Counted from the stretch's first letter, positions 1 through 11,317 are shown. The stretch is DNA of 64,000 nucleotides from Micrasema longulum (GCA_022494885.1 JAGVSM010001653.1:21202-85201); one strand, 5' to 3'. Notes: generated by a model from the letters alone, not told the origin. Made by a program: numbers and translations.

Positions 1-1954
1 TTCATCCTATCCAGTCCGAAGGAAGTTTCTTTCTATACCTAAACACAGAAGGAGAAAAAGAAATCCAGACTGTGTCAAATAATGTGCCAGAGCTGGGCAC
101 ACTGATCATGCGCTGGAGTAGATGACAAATACAAAGACTTCATTCTTGTTCGTCCGCGTCACGAACCGCAGAACATGGTACCCCATATTTCCCCACATTT
201 ATTTCGCAACATAAAATAATAGGGAAATATCTTTTTTTTCATTTTTAAAGTAATAAGGGTCTATGAAATACTGTCCAGTAAAAAAAAATTGCTACTCAAT
301 AGTACCATAAAAAATATTTTTTAAATTGCAATTTTGAATTCCCGCAAAAACGATTGTTGCATTGGCCATGACCCTAATAGTCATGATTCATGTTCATTTT
401 TAACTTTGTTCCAAACCATTCAAGTTGATCGCGCCACTTGCTTGTTAGCAGATGAACGCTCGAAATGCTGGTTTGCGGAATGCGTTATCCTTTATTTGCA
501 TTGCCACGGAACTCTAAATACAATGAATGCAATTACCTACCTTATTCTGGGTTCTGGCACCTTTATTGTCACGATCTTTTGTCGTGGCAGTCAGAATCAG
601 ATCAAATCTTGTGGTCAGAAAGGAGAGGCACCTGACGATTACACGACACGGTGAATTTAATGAGTTATTGATCGCAAAAACTACTTATTTGCGATCGTGG
701 TGAGAATATCAAAAAAGCACATGTACACACGATCAGTTCAGTTGTTATTATTGGGCCGGGACAATATTGGTACCCACGGTAGGCAATTGCAACATCTTAA
801 CCAGGGCCCTGTAGGTAGCAAATATATTTGAACGTCTCATCCTAGAAAATGTTCTATTTATATGTGTGTGTACACAAAGAGTAAATGTAGCGTAACCACA
901 AGTTTTTTTTTGAACATCGTCACGAATCTTGACGTCCCAACTATCAATGCCAAAAATGTCGTGTTTTTCCATTGAGATTTTTTTTTATATTTTCTTTTTT
1001 AAACTTATATATGAAAACGTTTCTCCGCAATATCCATATTGATTTTGAAAATACAATAAATTATTCAAAGAAGGAATCGTGTGTTAGAAATACCACATTG
1101 TAAAACGAGGCTCGCACAGATGTATATTTTATAGGCCCAAAAAAATTTTATTCTTTTTTTACTGATAATATTTCATTGATTCCAAACTTTCAAAATTTTC
1201 CTTCTTTTAAAAAACATGCACTATCCTGGATTCAAACTAAAGATATGAACTCTTTTTTTTTCTATGATATATTTTGTTGCCCTTTAATAATAAGGAATAT
1301 TTTTGTGTTTTTTTAAATATTTTTCATTTCCTTTTTTAATTACTATAAAAAATATTATCTTTTATGGAATATTTTATTTTTTCTTTCTTATGTTGCACAA
1401 AAATATTATAACTGTCCATTATTTATTATAGGAGTAAAAATTAATTAACATTTTCTTGTTTACCTACGAACAGGCCATGCCTTAAAATAATATGTATTTC
1501 ATTGCTATGTAATTATGCTTTTTTTTAATACTCTGTTTTATCACTTATGTATTTTGTAAAAAAACAAAAATATAAAAATCTATTTCATTTATTTTTATCG
1601 GTATTTGCAGTACGTTATATTTCCCTATTATGCCTTTTTTTATTCGATCATTTTATGTATTTTTATTTTACGTTTATGGGGTATTTTTGCTAGATTAAGG
1701 GGCCGACATCTGTGTCAATATAAATATTTTTAAGAATAATTGGAAATAAATGTGTTTTATTGACATCTTTTCTAAAAAGCCCCATCATGCCCCACTTTCC
1801 CCTGTTATTCAATTTTCTTTTACAACTTTGAACGGGAATCATAAATTGCTATTTGATACAGAAACCCAATAAAAGGAGTGATATTTATTATTTACTTTGT
1901 AAGGAACAAAGATGTAACAACTGTCATCGAGCGAAAGTGATACGACTGACTGAG
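1..1954. other. AT-rich non-coding stretch, probably transporter intron
   Basis: No exon is recognisable here. The exon at 2089 begins inside an Arg codon, so upstream coding exons of the transporter must exist, but no segment here reads like the preceding transmembrane region on either strand. The 106-codon reading frame at 334-654 has no recognisable domain. Around 560-655 the DNA is less AT-rich, and a stretch near 630-655 resembles the reverse of a tRNA-like SINE head. Inference: intron carrying old repeats. Confidence 0.5.
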
Positions 1955-2025
1955 CTCGTGGTTCGTTAGAGCTTTAGCCTACAAACCTGAAATCCCGGGT
2001 TCGATCTCCGGTAAGGCAGAAATTA
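1955..2025 (+). repeat. tRNA-like SINE fragment
   Basis: A short tRNA-like block with a B-box-like GGGTTCGATCTCCGG at about 1997-2011, preceded by a degenerate A-box region. It ends in an A-rich stretch and lies only about 65 bp before the splice acceptor of the transporter exon. It could not fold as an intact tRNA gene as I read it, so I call it a SINE remnant. Confidence 0.45.
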
Positions 2026-2088
2026 AATAAGATTTTTAAACATTTCAGACTGGATTTAAAATATTTATCATTAAAAATCCTTTTGCAG

Positions 2089-2260
2089 ATTATTCTATGC
2101 TGGTGCTTGTGAAGGACAGATGCCCGAAGTGTTGACCATGATCCAGATGCAACGTCTGACCCCAACACCTGCTATTCTCATTATGGCACTCCTCTCCATG
2201 CTCTACCTCACCAGCTCTAATATCTTCGCCCTGATCAATTACGTTGGCTTTGCTACTTGG
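2089..2260 (+). CDS. SLC7-family amino-acid transporter, internal exon (about TM8-TM9)
   Basis: Internal coding exon of a light-chain (SLC7, y+L/LAT-type) amino-acid transporter. Such proteins are 12-helix membrane exchangers that usually pair with an SLC3 heavy chain. Seen: a TTTTGCAG acceptor ends at 2088 and a GTAAAA donor starts at 2261. The frame begins with the last base of a split codon (probably Arg), then LFYAGACEGQMPEVL, a loop with RLTPTP, and a hydrophobic helix ending in INYVGFATW. The exon ends in phase 0, which fits the next exon at 5824. The AxEGxMP and LTPTP motifs are typical of the SLC7 loop before TM9. In insects the closest match from memory is the JhI-21/y+L-like group, but I do not assign a symbol. 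The ATG at 2120 is an internal Met, not a start. Confidence 0.9.
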
Positions 2261-2479
2261 GTAAAAAACCTTTATGCTATTTCAAAACAATATTTTCGTT
2301 CTAATGGCTTAACCATAGAATTAAGAATAGTCAAAAAGGAGCATAGAATCATATTTTAATACATCGGGGTGTGTCCAAAAAACCCTCTACTTTCACCGCG
2401 CGCATACATGAAGTCGCCGCGTAATTTTGCCAGATCACTAAAAATATAATCATAACACAAATGCAAGATCAATATGTTT

Positions 2480-2995
2480 CTTTTTTGGGTGATACCGTGT
2501 GTGTTGGATTTGTTCCGACGTTTCGGCTACCATTGCAGGAGCCATCTTCAGGGTAAACTGAGTGTTTTGTAGAAAAAAGTGTGTGTTTAAGTACTAGTAA
2601 TTTGTACCGTGTCGCAGTCGGCAGTAGGCACATTTATAATCATTTTTTTAGTATGCAGTGCTGGGAACCATGTTGAGTTTAATTTAAGTCCGTCGTCTTT
2701 GTTTGTGTTATTTGGGTGTCTGTGTATTTCAATTGCCTCTTTTATTATTCGTGCACTGTAATTACTAGGTTTATGCAAAATTTTCGGTTCAAATGCGAAA
2801 AAATTTCCGGTGTCTATAAAGTGTTCCGCTATTGCAGATTTGTCAGGATGCCCAAGTTTACACGCTCTTTTGTGTTCGTCAATCCTTTTCTTTGCTGTGC
2901 GCCCTGTTTGTCCTACATACACTAACACACGGCGAAACTATACACACGGCGAGGTGTCGTGTATAAAGACTTTATTAAATAAGATATTAGAAGAG
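2480..2995 (-). mobile_element. Penelope-like retroelement remnant with GIY-YIG endonuclease
   Basis: On the minus strand, 2928 to 2587 reads LVYVGQTGRTAKKRIDEHKR, then SAIAEHFIDTG, then EAIEIHRHPNN and LNSTWFPAL. This order is characteristic of the C-terminal GIY-YIG nuclease domain of Penelope-like elements, with YVG replacing YIG. Upstream (2930-2990) the reading is frameshifted. Downstream (about 2500-2560) is a segment with a reverse-strand GAAGATGGCTCC...CGAAACGT signature typical of Penelope terminal repeats. No reverse transcriptase domain is present, so this is a dead 3' fragment lying inside the transporter intron. Confidence 0.8.
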
Positions 2996-3243
2996 TAGAA
3001 ACGTTATTACTAATTATATATATACAAACCATTTATTGGTAATTCTATACTTACTTTATTTGATCCCTAATTTTTTTAAATACATGAAAAAAATATGCTT
3101 TTTTGTCTTTGTTTTCATGTCACTTATTATGAATGTGCACCTACGATTTGGGAACAGATAAAAATTAGTATTCTTATGAGTATAAATGGAGTGTACATAT
3201 CCAAACTTATTATTTTTGTGCTTAGCACGTTTGTCTTCTATAC

Positions 3244-4569
3244 CAGTGGTCGGAAAACGCATCAGTCAAAACAGCCGAAGATCAGCATTACGACGATTAA
3301 GATTTCTTTTGAGGGCCAATTTTATTTTCGTTTCAAACTGTTTCCCCTTTAAAGCCAACGAACTTTATTATGCAGCGAAGATCCTTGTATTTACTCTCTG
3401 TTATTGAGTAGACATTATTTTAATTGGCGATGTAAAGGAGATTTAACGACTATCGTGTTGACAATATTGATATCCTTATGGATACTGTTATCAGTTGAAA
3501 ACTTTCACCTCTTGATGAATGTTGCAATGTTAAACGAGTATCTTGCGATCAATTTTTATAACATGCTACCTCTGACACAGCGAGGGATTTTGTAAAAGAT
3601 CTTATTGTCATAATCAACCATAATAACCAATTATGTCATTTCTTTTGCCGTTCATTTCATTATTTTTGCTTTTTTTCACATACTGTTTACTATCAATTAC
3701 TGTTTTATTGCTATTAATATAATGTCATTAACTTAATATTTACCTGTTATTTTCATCAATAATTAATGTTTTAAATAATGGCACATAATTTAATGTTTTT
3801 GTCTTAAGAAAGTTTTATAAATAAATTGTTTTTCATTAAATATTTTACATTTACTTTTTATACTAAAGTCTGGGGACGAATTAGGGCACGGGCCGGGCGG
3901 TTTGAACAAAAAACATTAAAGTGCAATAGTTATTTGATAGTCCATATTTTAAATGTTTTTTTCTTAAATATTCTCATCAAAAGTCTATAAATCCAAAAAT
4001 ACAGCAATAAATTGTGTTTTTACTTCGAACGATACATTTGAAACAGTTTTACAACTTCAAACTGTTTCCCCTTTAAAGCCAACGAACTTTATTATGCAGC
4101 GAAGATCCTTGTATTTACTCTCTGTTATTGAGTAGACATTATTTTAATTGGCGATGTAAAGGAGATTTAACGACTATCGTGTTGACAATATTGATATCCT
4201 TATGGATACTGTTATCAGTTGAAAACTTTCACCTCTTGATGAATGTTGCAATGTTAAACGAGTATCTTGCGATCAATTTTTTCTTCGAAAATATAAAAAA
4301 ACCCTCTCTCACTTTGGTCATACTTTTAGCTCCATATTATGTTGAAATTTAAATAATTTCATCAAGTTTAAATATGATGCTTATCAATGCATTCGATTAC
4401 AGTATTTGCAATATCCTCAATAATTCAAAAGGCAATAGTCCTAGAAGTTCTTCTATAGAATCCGTAGACTAAATAAATTAAACAAAAAGTGTAACTTGCG
4501 CTGTGTGAGCCGCACTCGAGTGGCCAAAGAGCCGCATGCGGCTCGCAAGCCGCAGTTTGCCGACCACTG
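3244..4569 (-). mobile_element. Non-autonomous, decayed hAT transposon (ZBED/GTF2IRD2-like)
   Basis: The ends are inverted: CAGTGGTCGG at 3244-3253 and CCGACCACTG at 4560-4569. The right end continues inward as a GCGGCTCG/GCATGCGGCTC-rich block typical of one hAT group. Flanking 8-mers TTCTATAC (3236-3243) and TTCTAGAT (4570-4577) match at 6 of 8 positions, as expected for an old 8-bp hAT target duplication. On the minus strand, about 3430-3330 reads LHNKVRWL then RGNSLKR with stops, which matches the conserved HxxVRWLSRG transposase block. The transposase piece occurs twice (3332-3557 and 4056-4281). The element cannot encode an active transposase. Confidence 0.75.
3332..4281. repeat. 724-bp tandem duplication inside the hAT element
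   Basis: 3332-3557 and 4056-4281 are near-identical over about 226 bp at a constant offset of 724. Both begin TTCAAACTG and end GATCAATTTTT. Between them is a 498-bp AT-rich segment (3558-4055), which has a second copy at 7482-7996. The small divergence between copies implies that the duplication is younger than the stops in the transposase remnant. Confidence 0.9.
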
Positions 4570-4754
4570 TTCTAGATAAATGGATTTATAATATTTATTA
4601 AGGTAACGTTTGTTTTTAGACCGCCATTTAAGTAAGGATTTAATTTTAAATTAAATACTTATTTTAATACACGTATTTATTTTAAAAATATTTATTTATA
4701 TTTTTTCTTCTAGGAATATTTATTTAAAATCGTGACTTTTGTCGGACTACTCTC

Positions 4755-5090
4755 ACTGAGGAAGTTCAGCGCTACGGGAAATTGGATAGAAAAATGGTTT
4801 TAAAAACGCGGTAAAAATTAAAGCATTTGATTGTGAAGTGAAGTTTCTAGAAAATGTATTGAAAAATGTATAAAAGTACGTTTTGAAAAAAAACAGGTTC
4901 TGATGTGGTCAACAGCTGTTTAGAATAGCCAATCAATTGTGTATTGTGATAAATTTACGGTTTCCGGGAAGCCATGATCAGCGTGTTTTTATACGTACGG
5001 GGTTCTCTTTTTAAATGTCAGCTCAACCCACCGATGACAATTCGTGACGTCACGGGCGGAGTAATCTACGAATTATCTTTCCATATATCT
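4755..5090 (+). mobile_element. MITE family G copy (left end TGAGGAAGTTCAG)
   Basis: Starts with TGAGGAAGTTCAGCGCTACG, then the family words GGGAAATTGGAT, GCGGTAAAAATTA and TTCCGG, and later GACGTCAC near 5047. It aligns with copies at 15368-15794 and 62753-63160, but the right terminal repeat is not recognisable here. Non-coding. Confidence 0.6.
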
Positions 5091-5823
5091 GTATAAACAT
5101 GTATCTCTAAATTAACAAGCATGTCTGTGACAGTCCCAACAAACCTTAAGAAGAAAAAAAATTACCAATATCTTGAGCGCGGTTCTTTTAAATTACAATT
5201 CCTGATCATATTTGAACATAACAGTATATATTATGTATGTATGGACAAAGGACACTATAATTTTCGGGATAGAACTTTTTAAGTATGGATATATTAGTAA
5301 GCAAAATTAAAAACAATGTTTTCAAAACTCTAGTCCATAAATGGATTACTAAAAGGACTAGACAGGAAGCTGAGAAATATGTTTCATATGTCAGAATATG
5401 ATTTAAATGTCTTGTAAGTCTTTTCTCGTTTTATTTATCTAGGTATGATTTAAAATCTTTTTTCATATTTCTTTTGAATTTTTACACCTATAATATTTTT
5501 ATGTGACTTGACAATTGATGAGAAAGTATGTACTATTATGTGTAAAATAAATAATACACTGACACTCTGCCAATGGAGTGGCTACATCCATAGATAAAAT
5601 GAACTGCTATCGATTGTACCTATGTAATAAACAATTTTTTTTGTAAACTATGTATTTGTATTATATATTGGATTCAATAAATAAAAATAAAAAATTATTA
5701 TATCACCTACAAACTAATTACCATACGTATTCTGGGTATAGATGAGAGTATTAATTTCAAAGTTGGTTTACAAATAAATCATTATTATACTTAGTACCAA
5801 TAACTTATATTTTTCTCTTTTAG
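5091..5823. other. Intronic AT-rich DNA, no recognised feature
   Basis: Low-complexity AT-rich intron sequence between the MITE remnant and the next transporter exon. It ends in a pyrimidine tract (TTTTTCTCTTTTAG) that serves as the acceptor at 5823. I see no coding sequence or repeat of known family. Confidence 0.5.
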
Positions 5824-6076
5824 CTCAGCATTGGCGTCTCTGTTTTGTGTCTTCCGTGGTTACGATGGACCCAACCAAACCTGGCACGTCCCATTAAAGT
5901 GAACCTCTTCTTCCCCCTTATCTACATCCTCGCCACCTTGTTCGTGGTCATCGTTCCCATGATTGCCAGCCCTGTGGAAACCGGATATGGAGTGTTGATG
6001 ATCCTGTCGTCCGTACCAGTGTATCTCCTCTTTATTTCATGGAAGAGCAAGCCTAAATGCTTCAATATTGCTACAG
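5824..6076 (+). CDS. SLC7-family amino-acid transporter, internal exon (about TM10-TM12)
   Basis: Follows the exon at 2089-2260 in phase 0. It begins LSIGVSVLCLPWLRW, then QPNLARPIKVNLFFPLIYI, a hydrophobic helix with VVIVPMIASPVE, the conserved GYGVLMILSSVPVY helix, and ends KSKPKCFNIATG. The RPIKV...FFP loop and the P-x-E-T-GYG element are hallmarks of SLC7 light chains between TM10 and TM12. The acceptor TTTTAG ends at 5823; the donor G|GTATAAG is at 6076/6077, leaving phase 1. Two downstream acceptors (8256 and 12035) supply alternative completions of this split Gly/Val codon. There is no start codon here; the upstream hydrophobic residues are read through from the previous exon. Confidence 0.92.
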
Positions 6077-6192
6077 GTATAAGAGCTTATATAGTTATAA
6101 TTTGACACAAATTCATAACAGTTTGCGATAATTGTGTATCAATTTTAAAAGTTTACAAGGATCTATGATTTCAGAATTAAATACTGTGATGT

Positions 6193-6436
6193 AATCATCA
6201 TCATCATTCCCTTTCTGCACTTAATGGTGCATAAGGCACTGCATTGGTACACCAATTGCAACGTATTTTGATCATGTTTTGTTATGTGAAAGTAAGATGA
6301 TCAGTCTTAAGCTTCAGGTACCAGTCCTGGGACAATGAAATATCCTAATGTAAAAACACCCTTTTAAATAAGTATTTCATATCAACCATGCCGAGAATCG
6401 AAGAAAAACGCGCTGACAATTACACCACGAGGCCAA
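6193..6436 (-). mobile_element. tRNA-derived SINE, family A
   Basis: Read on the minus strand: tRNA-like head (GGCCTCGTGGTGTAATTGTCAGCGCG, A box), a degenerate B box, a core containing TACCTGAAGCTTAAGACTGATCATCTTAC, and a tail ending in ATGATGATGATGAT. The same architecture is seen at 31045-31295 and 41900-42162. It lies in the transporter intron. Confidence 0.8.
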
Positions 6437-6610
6437 CACATTCTTGATTATTTTTTAAATCCTTATAAAGTGGAACCTTTATATTTCTCATTAATCTGTT
6501 CTGGGAGTCAAACAAATATAGATTATGACAAATGTGTAAAAACAATGTTTCCCACGTGAAATCACTAAAATTCCATTGATCTGTTTCCAACTCCTAAAAA
6601 TGGTTAACAA

Positions 6611-6830
6611 TATTAGGTGTTAACATAAGTTGTGCATGTGTTTTTTTTCAAATTTAAAAATGAGCACCTAAAGTAAAACAAAATGGTAATGGTTATAAGT
6701 CATTCGAAAGATAATTTTCTGCTCTGCGAGATATTGTGTTTGAAATGGAATGTCAAGTAGACGAATGTGAACATTTACGACACCTCTTTCTGTTTGCGTT
6801 CAATGAATACATTATTGAGTAATTTGTTGT
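6611..6830 (+). mobile_element. 5' end of a mariner-like transposon
   Basis: TA followed by the mariner-style terminal repeat TTAGGTGTTAACATAAGTTG, a ~130-bp leader, then a reading frame from ATG at about 6744 that resembles the N-terminus of irritans-group mariner transposases (MECQVDECEH then RHLFLFAFNE). It stops almost at once. The 24083-24320 segment carries the same leader and N-terminus. The remainder of the transposase is missing. Confidence 0.6.
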
Positions 6831-7248
6831 TATATAATGAAGGAGAATTATTGAGGTTGGTATTAAATAAGAATGCCTTTCTCAAAAACCGCTATGAATG
6901 TTTGATTATTAAAACTGTTACCTTAAGTACGGTTGTTAACATAAGTCATGTCAGTTTTTTTCCAAATGAAGAGAACAAAAGGACAAATTACAACAAATAT
7001 ATAAATGATCATTTTCACAAACTTTTGTAATTAATGATACTTTATTTTATTTGTAATTCATAAGATATTAATTTGTATTTCAACATTTTGTTTTGTATAA
7101 ACTACAATATAAATCATCATACTCTTGTGTGTAATCGACATTTTTATGAAAATTTCAATATAAATAATATAATAATATATTTCAATTGCCAATCACGCAC
7201 AAATGTGCTTTTTTTGCCGACACATCTGAATATTTTAAATCATAAAAT

Positions 7249-8057
7249 CTGTACCTTAAAGCTGAAAGGCTGGAAGTCACATTTTTTGCAAAATTGAACT
7301 ATGAATGTCATTTTGTTCATATATTCAGATTATATTAATGCTAAAAACATTGGAGTCCTGCGGTATACCACTACTAAAATAGCTCTTACTTAAACACCAG
7401 AAGTGCAGTAATAATACTCGTGCTTTTAACAAAATTCAACGGTTTGCTGGTATTAAAGCAGTGGATACCGAATAAATTCCACAATTTTTATAACATGCTA
7501 CCTCTGACACAGCGAGGGATTTTGTAAAAGACCTTATCGTCATAATCAACCATAATAACCAATTATATCATTTCTTTTGCCGTTAATTTCATTATTTTTG
7601 CTTTTTTTCACATACTGTTCACTATCAATTACTATTTTATTGCTATTAATATAATGTCATTAACTTAATATTTACCTGTTATTTTCATCAATAATTAATG
7701 TTTTAAATAATGGCACGTAATTTAATGTTTTTGTCTTAAGAAAGTTTTATAAATAAATTGTTTTTCATTAAATATTTTACATTTACTTTTTATACTAAAG
7801 TCTGGGGACGAATTAGGGCACGGGCCAGGCGGTTTGAACAAAAAACATTAAAGTGCAATAGTTATTTGATAGTCCATATTTTAAATGTTTTTTTCTTAAA
7901 TATTCTCATCAAAAGTCTATAAATCCAAAAATACAGCAATAAATTGTGTTTTTACTTCGAACGATACATTTGAAACCGTTTTACAACTTCAAACTGCTCG
8001 CGCTCTCCTGAACAATTTACCAAATGTGACTTCCAGCATTTCAGCTTTAAGGTACAG
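7249..8057. mobile_element. 809-bp terminal-inverted-repeat element, unknown superfamily
   Basis: Terminal inverted repeats of 36 bp: 7249-7284 (starts CTGTACCTTAAAGCTGAAAG) and 8022-8057 (ends CTTTAAGGTACAG) match with very few differences. Both are flanked by AAAT (7245-7248 and 8058-8061), a possible 4-bp target duplication. The inside contains 7482-7996, a close copy of the spacer of the hAT duplication at 3558-4055. No transposase is visible. Confidence 0.65.
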
Positions 8058-8255
8058 AAATATTTTACTAAAAGTATTGTCATAGTGTGTAGGGAAAAAA
8101 ACAATATTCCCCCACTTATCTTTTGGCAAAGCGGCAGTTAACCTCTTAAATTTTCATAAAACCATATATTTAGTTCAATAATTTGATCCTTTATTGGCTT
8201 TTGAATAGATTTCTCTAGGTTACCTTCTGTTTATTCCCTGCATATTTTTTAACAG

Positions 8256-8374
8256 GCGGCGTCACCCAAGTCCTACAAAAACTTTTGATGGTAGTTCGAC
8301 CCAAAACAAAGGTTTACCTCCAAAGATTATTTTGTTTATTTTACACCAATCACCTTGCATGCCATTTTATTTAG
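8256..8374 (+). CDS. SLC7 transporter, alternative last coding exon A
   Basis: TTTTTTAACAG acceptor ends at 8255. Joined to the phase-1 G at 6076 it reads G-GVTQVLQKLLMVVRPKTK, then VYLQRLFCLF, ACHFI and a TAG stop at 8372-8374. The block TQVLQKLLMVV is closely similar to TRLLQKMLMVV in the exon at 12035, so the two are homologous, competing terminal exons. The GVTQ reading suits the SLC7 C-terminal cytoplasmic helix. A possible GTTTAC donor at 8312 would shorten the coding part; joining it to 12035 would give an immediate TAA. The nearest AATAAA I see is about 640 bp downstream (near 9015), so the 3' end is uncertain. Confidence 0.7.
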
Positions 8375-9371
8375 CACTCCTTATCACTGCATGCCAGGAA
8401 CTACCTTACTAACAAGAACACTTTTGATATAGAGTTCTTTTAGTCGGTTATTTTTTTTCCAAGTGTCATTAGCATATCTGTAGATGTGATGATGATTGCT
8501 GTAATAAGTATTCTCTCAAATCTCCGCCAGAAATGCTAACAATACATGGAATAACAACCCAAAAGAACTTTTAGCACCTAAATGGCCGTAAAAACCTTAA
8601 AGGTTGGTTATGATAATTAAATTAAGTTGTTTTAACTAAAAATCTATTGGGTCAATGATAATGATCGTCAACTTATATTATTTATCTTCAAAAATTATCT
8701 TTAAAAACTAAATTTAAATTTATCTTTAAAAACTCAAAGTGTAAATGGTTTACACTTCTCGTTTTTTAAAATCATTTTCTAAGACTTACAGAAACAGGTT
8801 GCATCTTATTAATTTTAATAGAAAACACTATTTAACAAACATGACTTATTAATTTTAACAAACATGACTTATTAAAAGAAAAAATAACCATTGATAACAA
8901 TATTACAAATTTGAGGAAAGTTGTATCATGATAAATAATAACCCTAGAAATGTAAAATCTTGAAATGTGTAAACATACAAATTTGGAAGGTTTTCTTTTC
9001 AGAATATGCAAGAAATAAATAAACAAATATAAGAAGGAGTGATTCATAATACATTTACAAATAGTGATCTGTTTATTTATTTTATAGGTTTTAGTTGCTA
9101 AATGTTTATTTTTGGAAATTTAATTTACAAGAAAAGTCATTTTACTAACAGCTAAGTATTTCCCGTGAAAACCATCTATTAGTTATACATGTAGAACTGA
9201 AACATTCCAAATAACAAATATATCAAAAAGTCTTATCTTTATGTGAAATACTAAATCAACTTTTACTCGTGTATGTTACCTACATATTAAATACTGATTG
9301 AAAGCATATTTTTAATACAGATAAAACATAATATGTTAATATATTTTACGTTGTATGAGGGAAATCAGTTT
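8375..9371. other. AT-rich intron or 3' UTR, no gene
   Basis: If exon A is used, the start of this stretch is 3' UTR; otherwise it is intron. It holds a short direct repeat (AACAAACATGACTTATTA at about 8835-8875) and nothing else I can name. The minus-strand reading frame at 8832-9047 is compositional. Confidence 0.5.
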
Positions 9372-9545
9372 GTGATCCCATGGCTCTTGTTGCGGACTCA
9401 CAGATCAGAGATCTAAGGTTCGAATCTACCCCAACTTGATTCCCATTTCTCTAAAAGTGAGTTATTTACAACTCGTTGAAAATGGCCCCAAAATTGAAAT
9501 ATTTGGGTAAATCTTGAGAACCCAAATACAGGTTTTTTTTTTTAA
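9372..9545 (+). mobile_element. tRNA-derived SINE, family D
   Basis: Starts with a tRNA-like head (TTGCGGACTCACAGATCAGAG...GGTTCGAATC), followed by a diagnostic body (GTTATTTACAACTCGTTGAA, AATGGCCCC, AAATTGAAATATTTGGG) and a poly-T/A tail. Other copies are at 27430-27524 (-), 42671-42805 (+) and 45612-45735 (-), with a body-only scrap at 34425-34470. Confidence 0.75.
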
Positions 9546-10284
9546 TAAAATTTATATATTTATAGGGACATAATATTTAGGTATTGTTTGTATAAGTGGG
9601 GTTTTTACATTGATTATAACCAAGTACTTCTGTAAAACACATAAAATTTGTTTGTTGAATAGTAAAATAATTTTAACTTGTTTTTAAAAACATATGTTTT
9701 TATATTTAAGTGGATACTAATTTGGGATTGATAATTTGCTTGCTGAAACAATATTATTTAAAAATATTTGCAATCCAAATTACAAAGTGATTTAATTTTA
9801 AAAATCAGAACTGGGCTACAAACAACTTTGTAATTTTAGTAAACACTCCGCTGTATTTTAGTACCTAAATTTAGAATTAAATGAGGGTAGTGTATGAACT
9901 TAATAGTTTGTAGATAGGTAATTTACCAAACTGATTATTTATTGATTTTATTATTCATTTATTTTAGTCGGGTGAAGGTGTTTATTACAACTAAAGTTTG
10001 GTGATACAATTTACTAACTCTTAAGTAATACGGAATTGATTTTACTTTTAAAACAACTGTGTACGAGTATAAGACTTGACTGTTTATAAGTGTCAACCAC
10101 ACACATTCTGGTCTTTGGGTTACATTGTTTTGTAACATGTGTAAATCCTAACACTCCGTTGACTCTAAGATACTTAGAAATAGTGGTCTGTGACATACTA
10201 ACAAGATTCTCAAACTCGTTTGAATGTTTGATATATATATATTTTTTAATGCAATATAGTTATGAACTCAACAATGTTGGGAGT

Positions 10285-10475
10285 GTGTCCAAATGTTTGT
10301 AGACAGGCTAGATTTGTATCTAAATTTGTTACAACAGAGAGGAAAAACATTTCTAAGGAGGGAATAAGAAAGTCTAGGGATCTATTTAATGACAGGTCAT
10401 AACGTTTTTTGAATACCTAGACTTCCATATTCCCTTCTCAAAAATGTTTTCGCTCTCTGTTGGAACAAATTTAGA
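10285..10475 (+). repeat. Dispersed repeat family E (GTCCAAATGTTTGTAGAC)
   Basis: Begins GTGTCCAAATGTTTGTAGAC and continues GTTACAACAGAG, then inverts back through CCTAGACTTCCATATTCCC to CTCTCTGTTGG. This foldback arrangement recurs at 47230-47640 and 51600-51920. Non-coding. Confidence 0.7.
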
Positions 10476-10499
10476 TTGTTATGAACTGTTAAGCAATGG

Positions 10500-11317
10500 T
10501 TTCCTAAAAGAGTGGTGCCGTCATGTAGCGGTGGATGACATCTTTAAAAGGTTGTCTCTAGAAACCAGATTCTGCAGGTTTCCTAGAGAGCGTTAATTAT
10601 GAGCAGAATGACAAAATACAGTGCCGTCATTTACGGGACAGTAGTCACAGCGGTACAAACAGTTTTGGAACTATTTTTCTTGTGTAGCGGAAAACATTTT
10701 TGTATCTTAAAATAAGGAAATTTTTATTTATTTTGAAAAAAAATTATGAAAAATTTGAAATTGGCATTAAAACTTGAAATACACACTCTGAAGCATGGTT
10801 TTTAAACATCTCACTCTCCTCTGAATGATAGTTTTCGACTTCCGATGACGCCTCATCTTCAACACCACCAACTTCTTTGAGTTGACATCTCTGGTCTCAG
10901 TTGAGACGGCCATTTTATATCATGGCCGCTAGATAACAGCACTGCTTTCCTAGGAAACCATAGCTTTAGTGAAAAAATGTTGAAAGATACATTTTTCAAT
11001 GACCAAGACCGGCCTTCACTACAAAATTAATACATACTTAAGTTGGGGTAAATTTACTCATCAGCAATACTCTAAAAGGATTTGCATACTGTAGAAAAGC
11101 CAAGTGTTTGCATGCACACTTTTTTACTTATAGTACAGAACTATTAATAGTACTACAATGTTTTTATCAACTAATAGTTAAATTTTCAACTTTTCAATTA
11201 CTTACACATTTAAATTGTCACAGATCACAAACTAGACTCATGGATTTTATTACAAATATATTTTGACACTGTTTTAAACAAGTACATGTATAAAAAAAAT
11301 TGTTTTTGCTTGTCTAT
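10500..11317. other. Intronic DNA with a small hairpin
   Basis: A short inverted repeat, TCTAGAAACC ... GGTTTCCTAGA (about 10557-10587), lies between two copies of TGCCGTCAT (near 10506 and 10622), which may be the wreck of a small foldback element. The GC-richer patch at 10840-10960 has no reading frame I recognise. Confidence 0.35.

Noticed and set aside
334..654. 106-codon open frame on the + strand
   Set aside because: No domain, no splice context, and not homologous to the missing transporter exons; its end resembles an old SINE.
2120..2359. 79-codon frame taken as a small gene
   Set aside because: It is the transporter exon read through its donor into intron; the coding part ends at 2260.
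3404..4352. Two near-identical small proteins (63 and 74 codons)
   Set aside because: They are antisense readings of the duplicated hAT transposase fragment; the real homology is on the minus strand.
8832..9047. Phe/Ile-rich minus-strand frame
   Set aside because: Reflects AT-rich composition; no membrane-protein family match and no exon borders.
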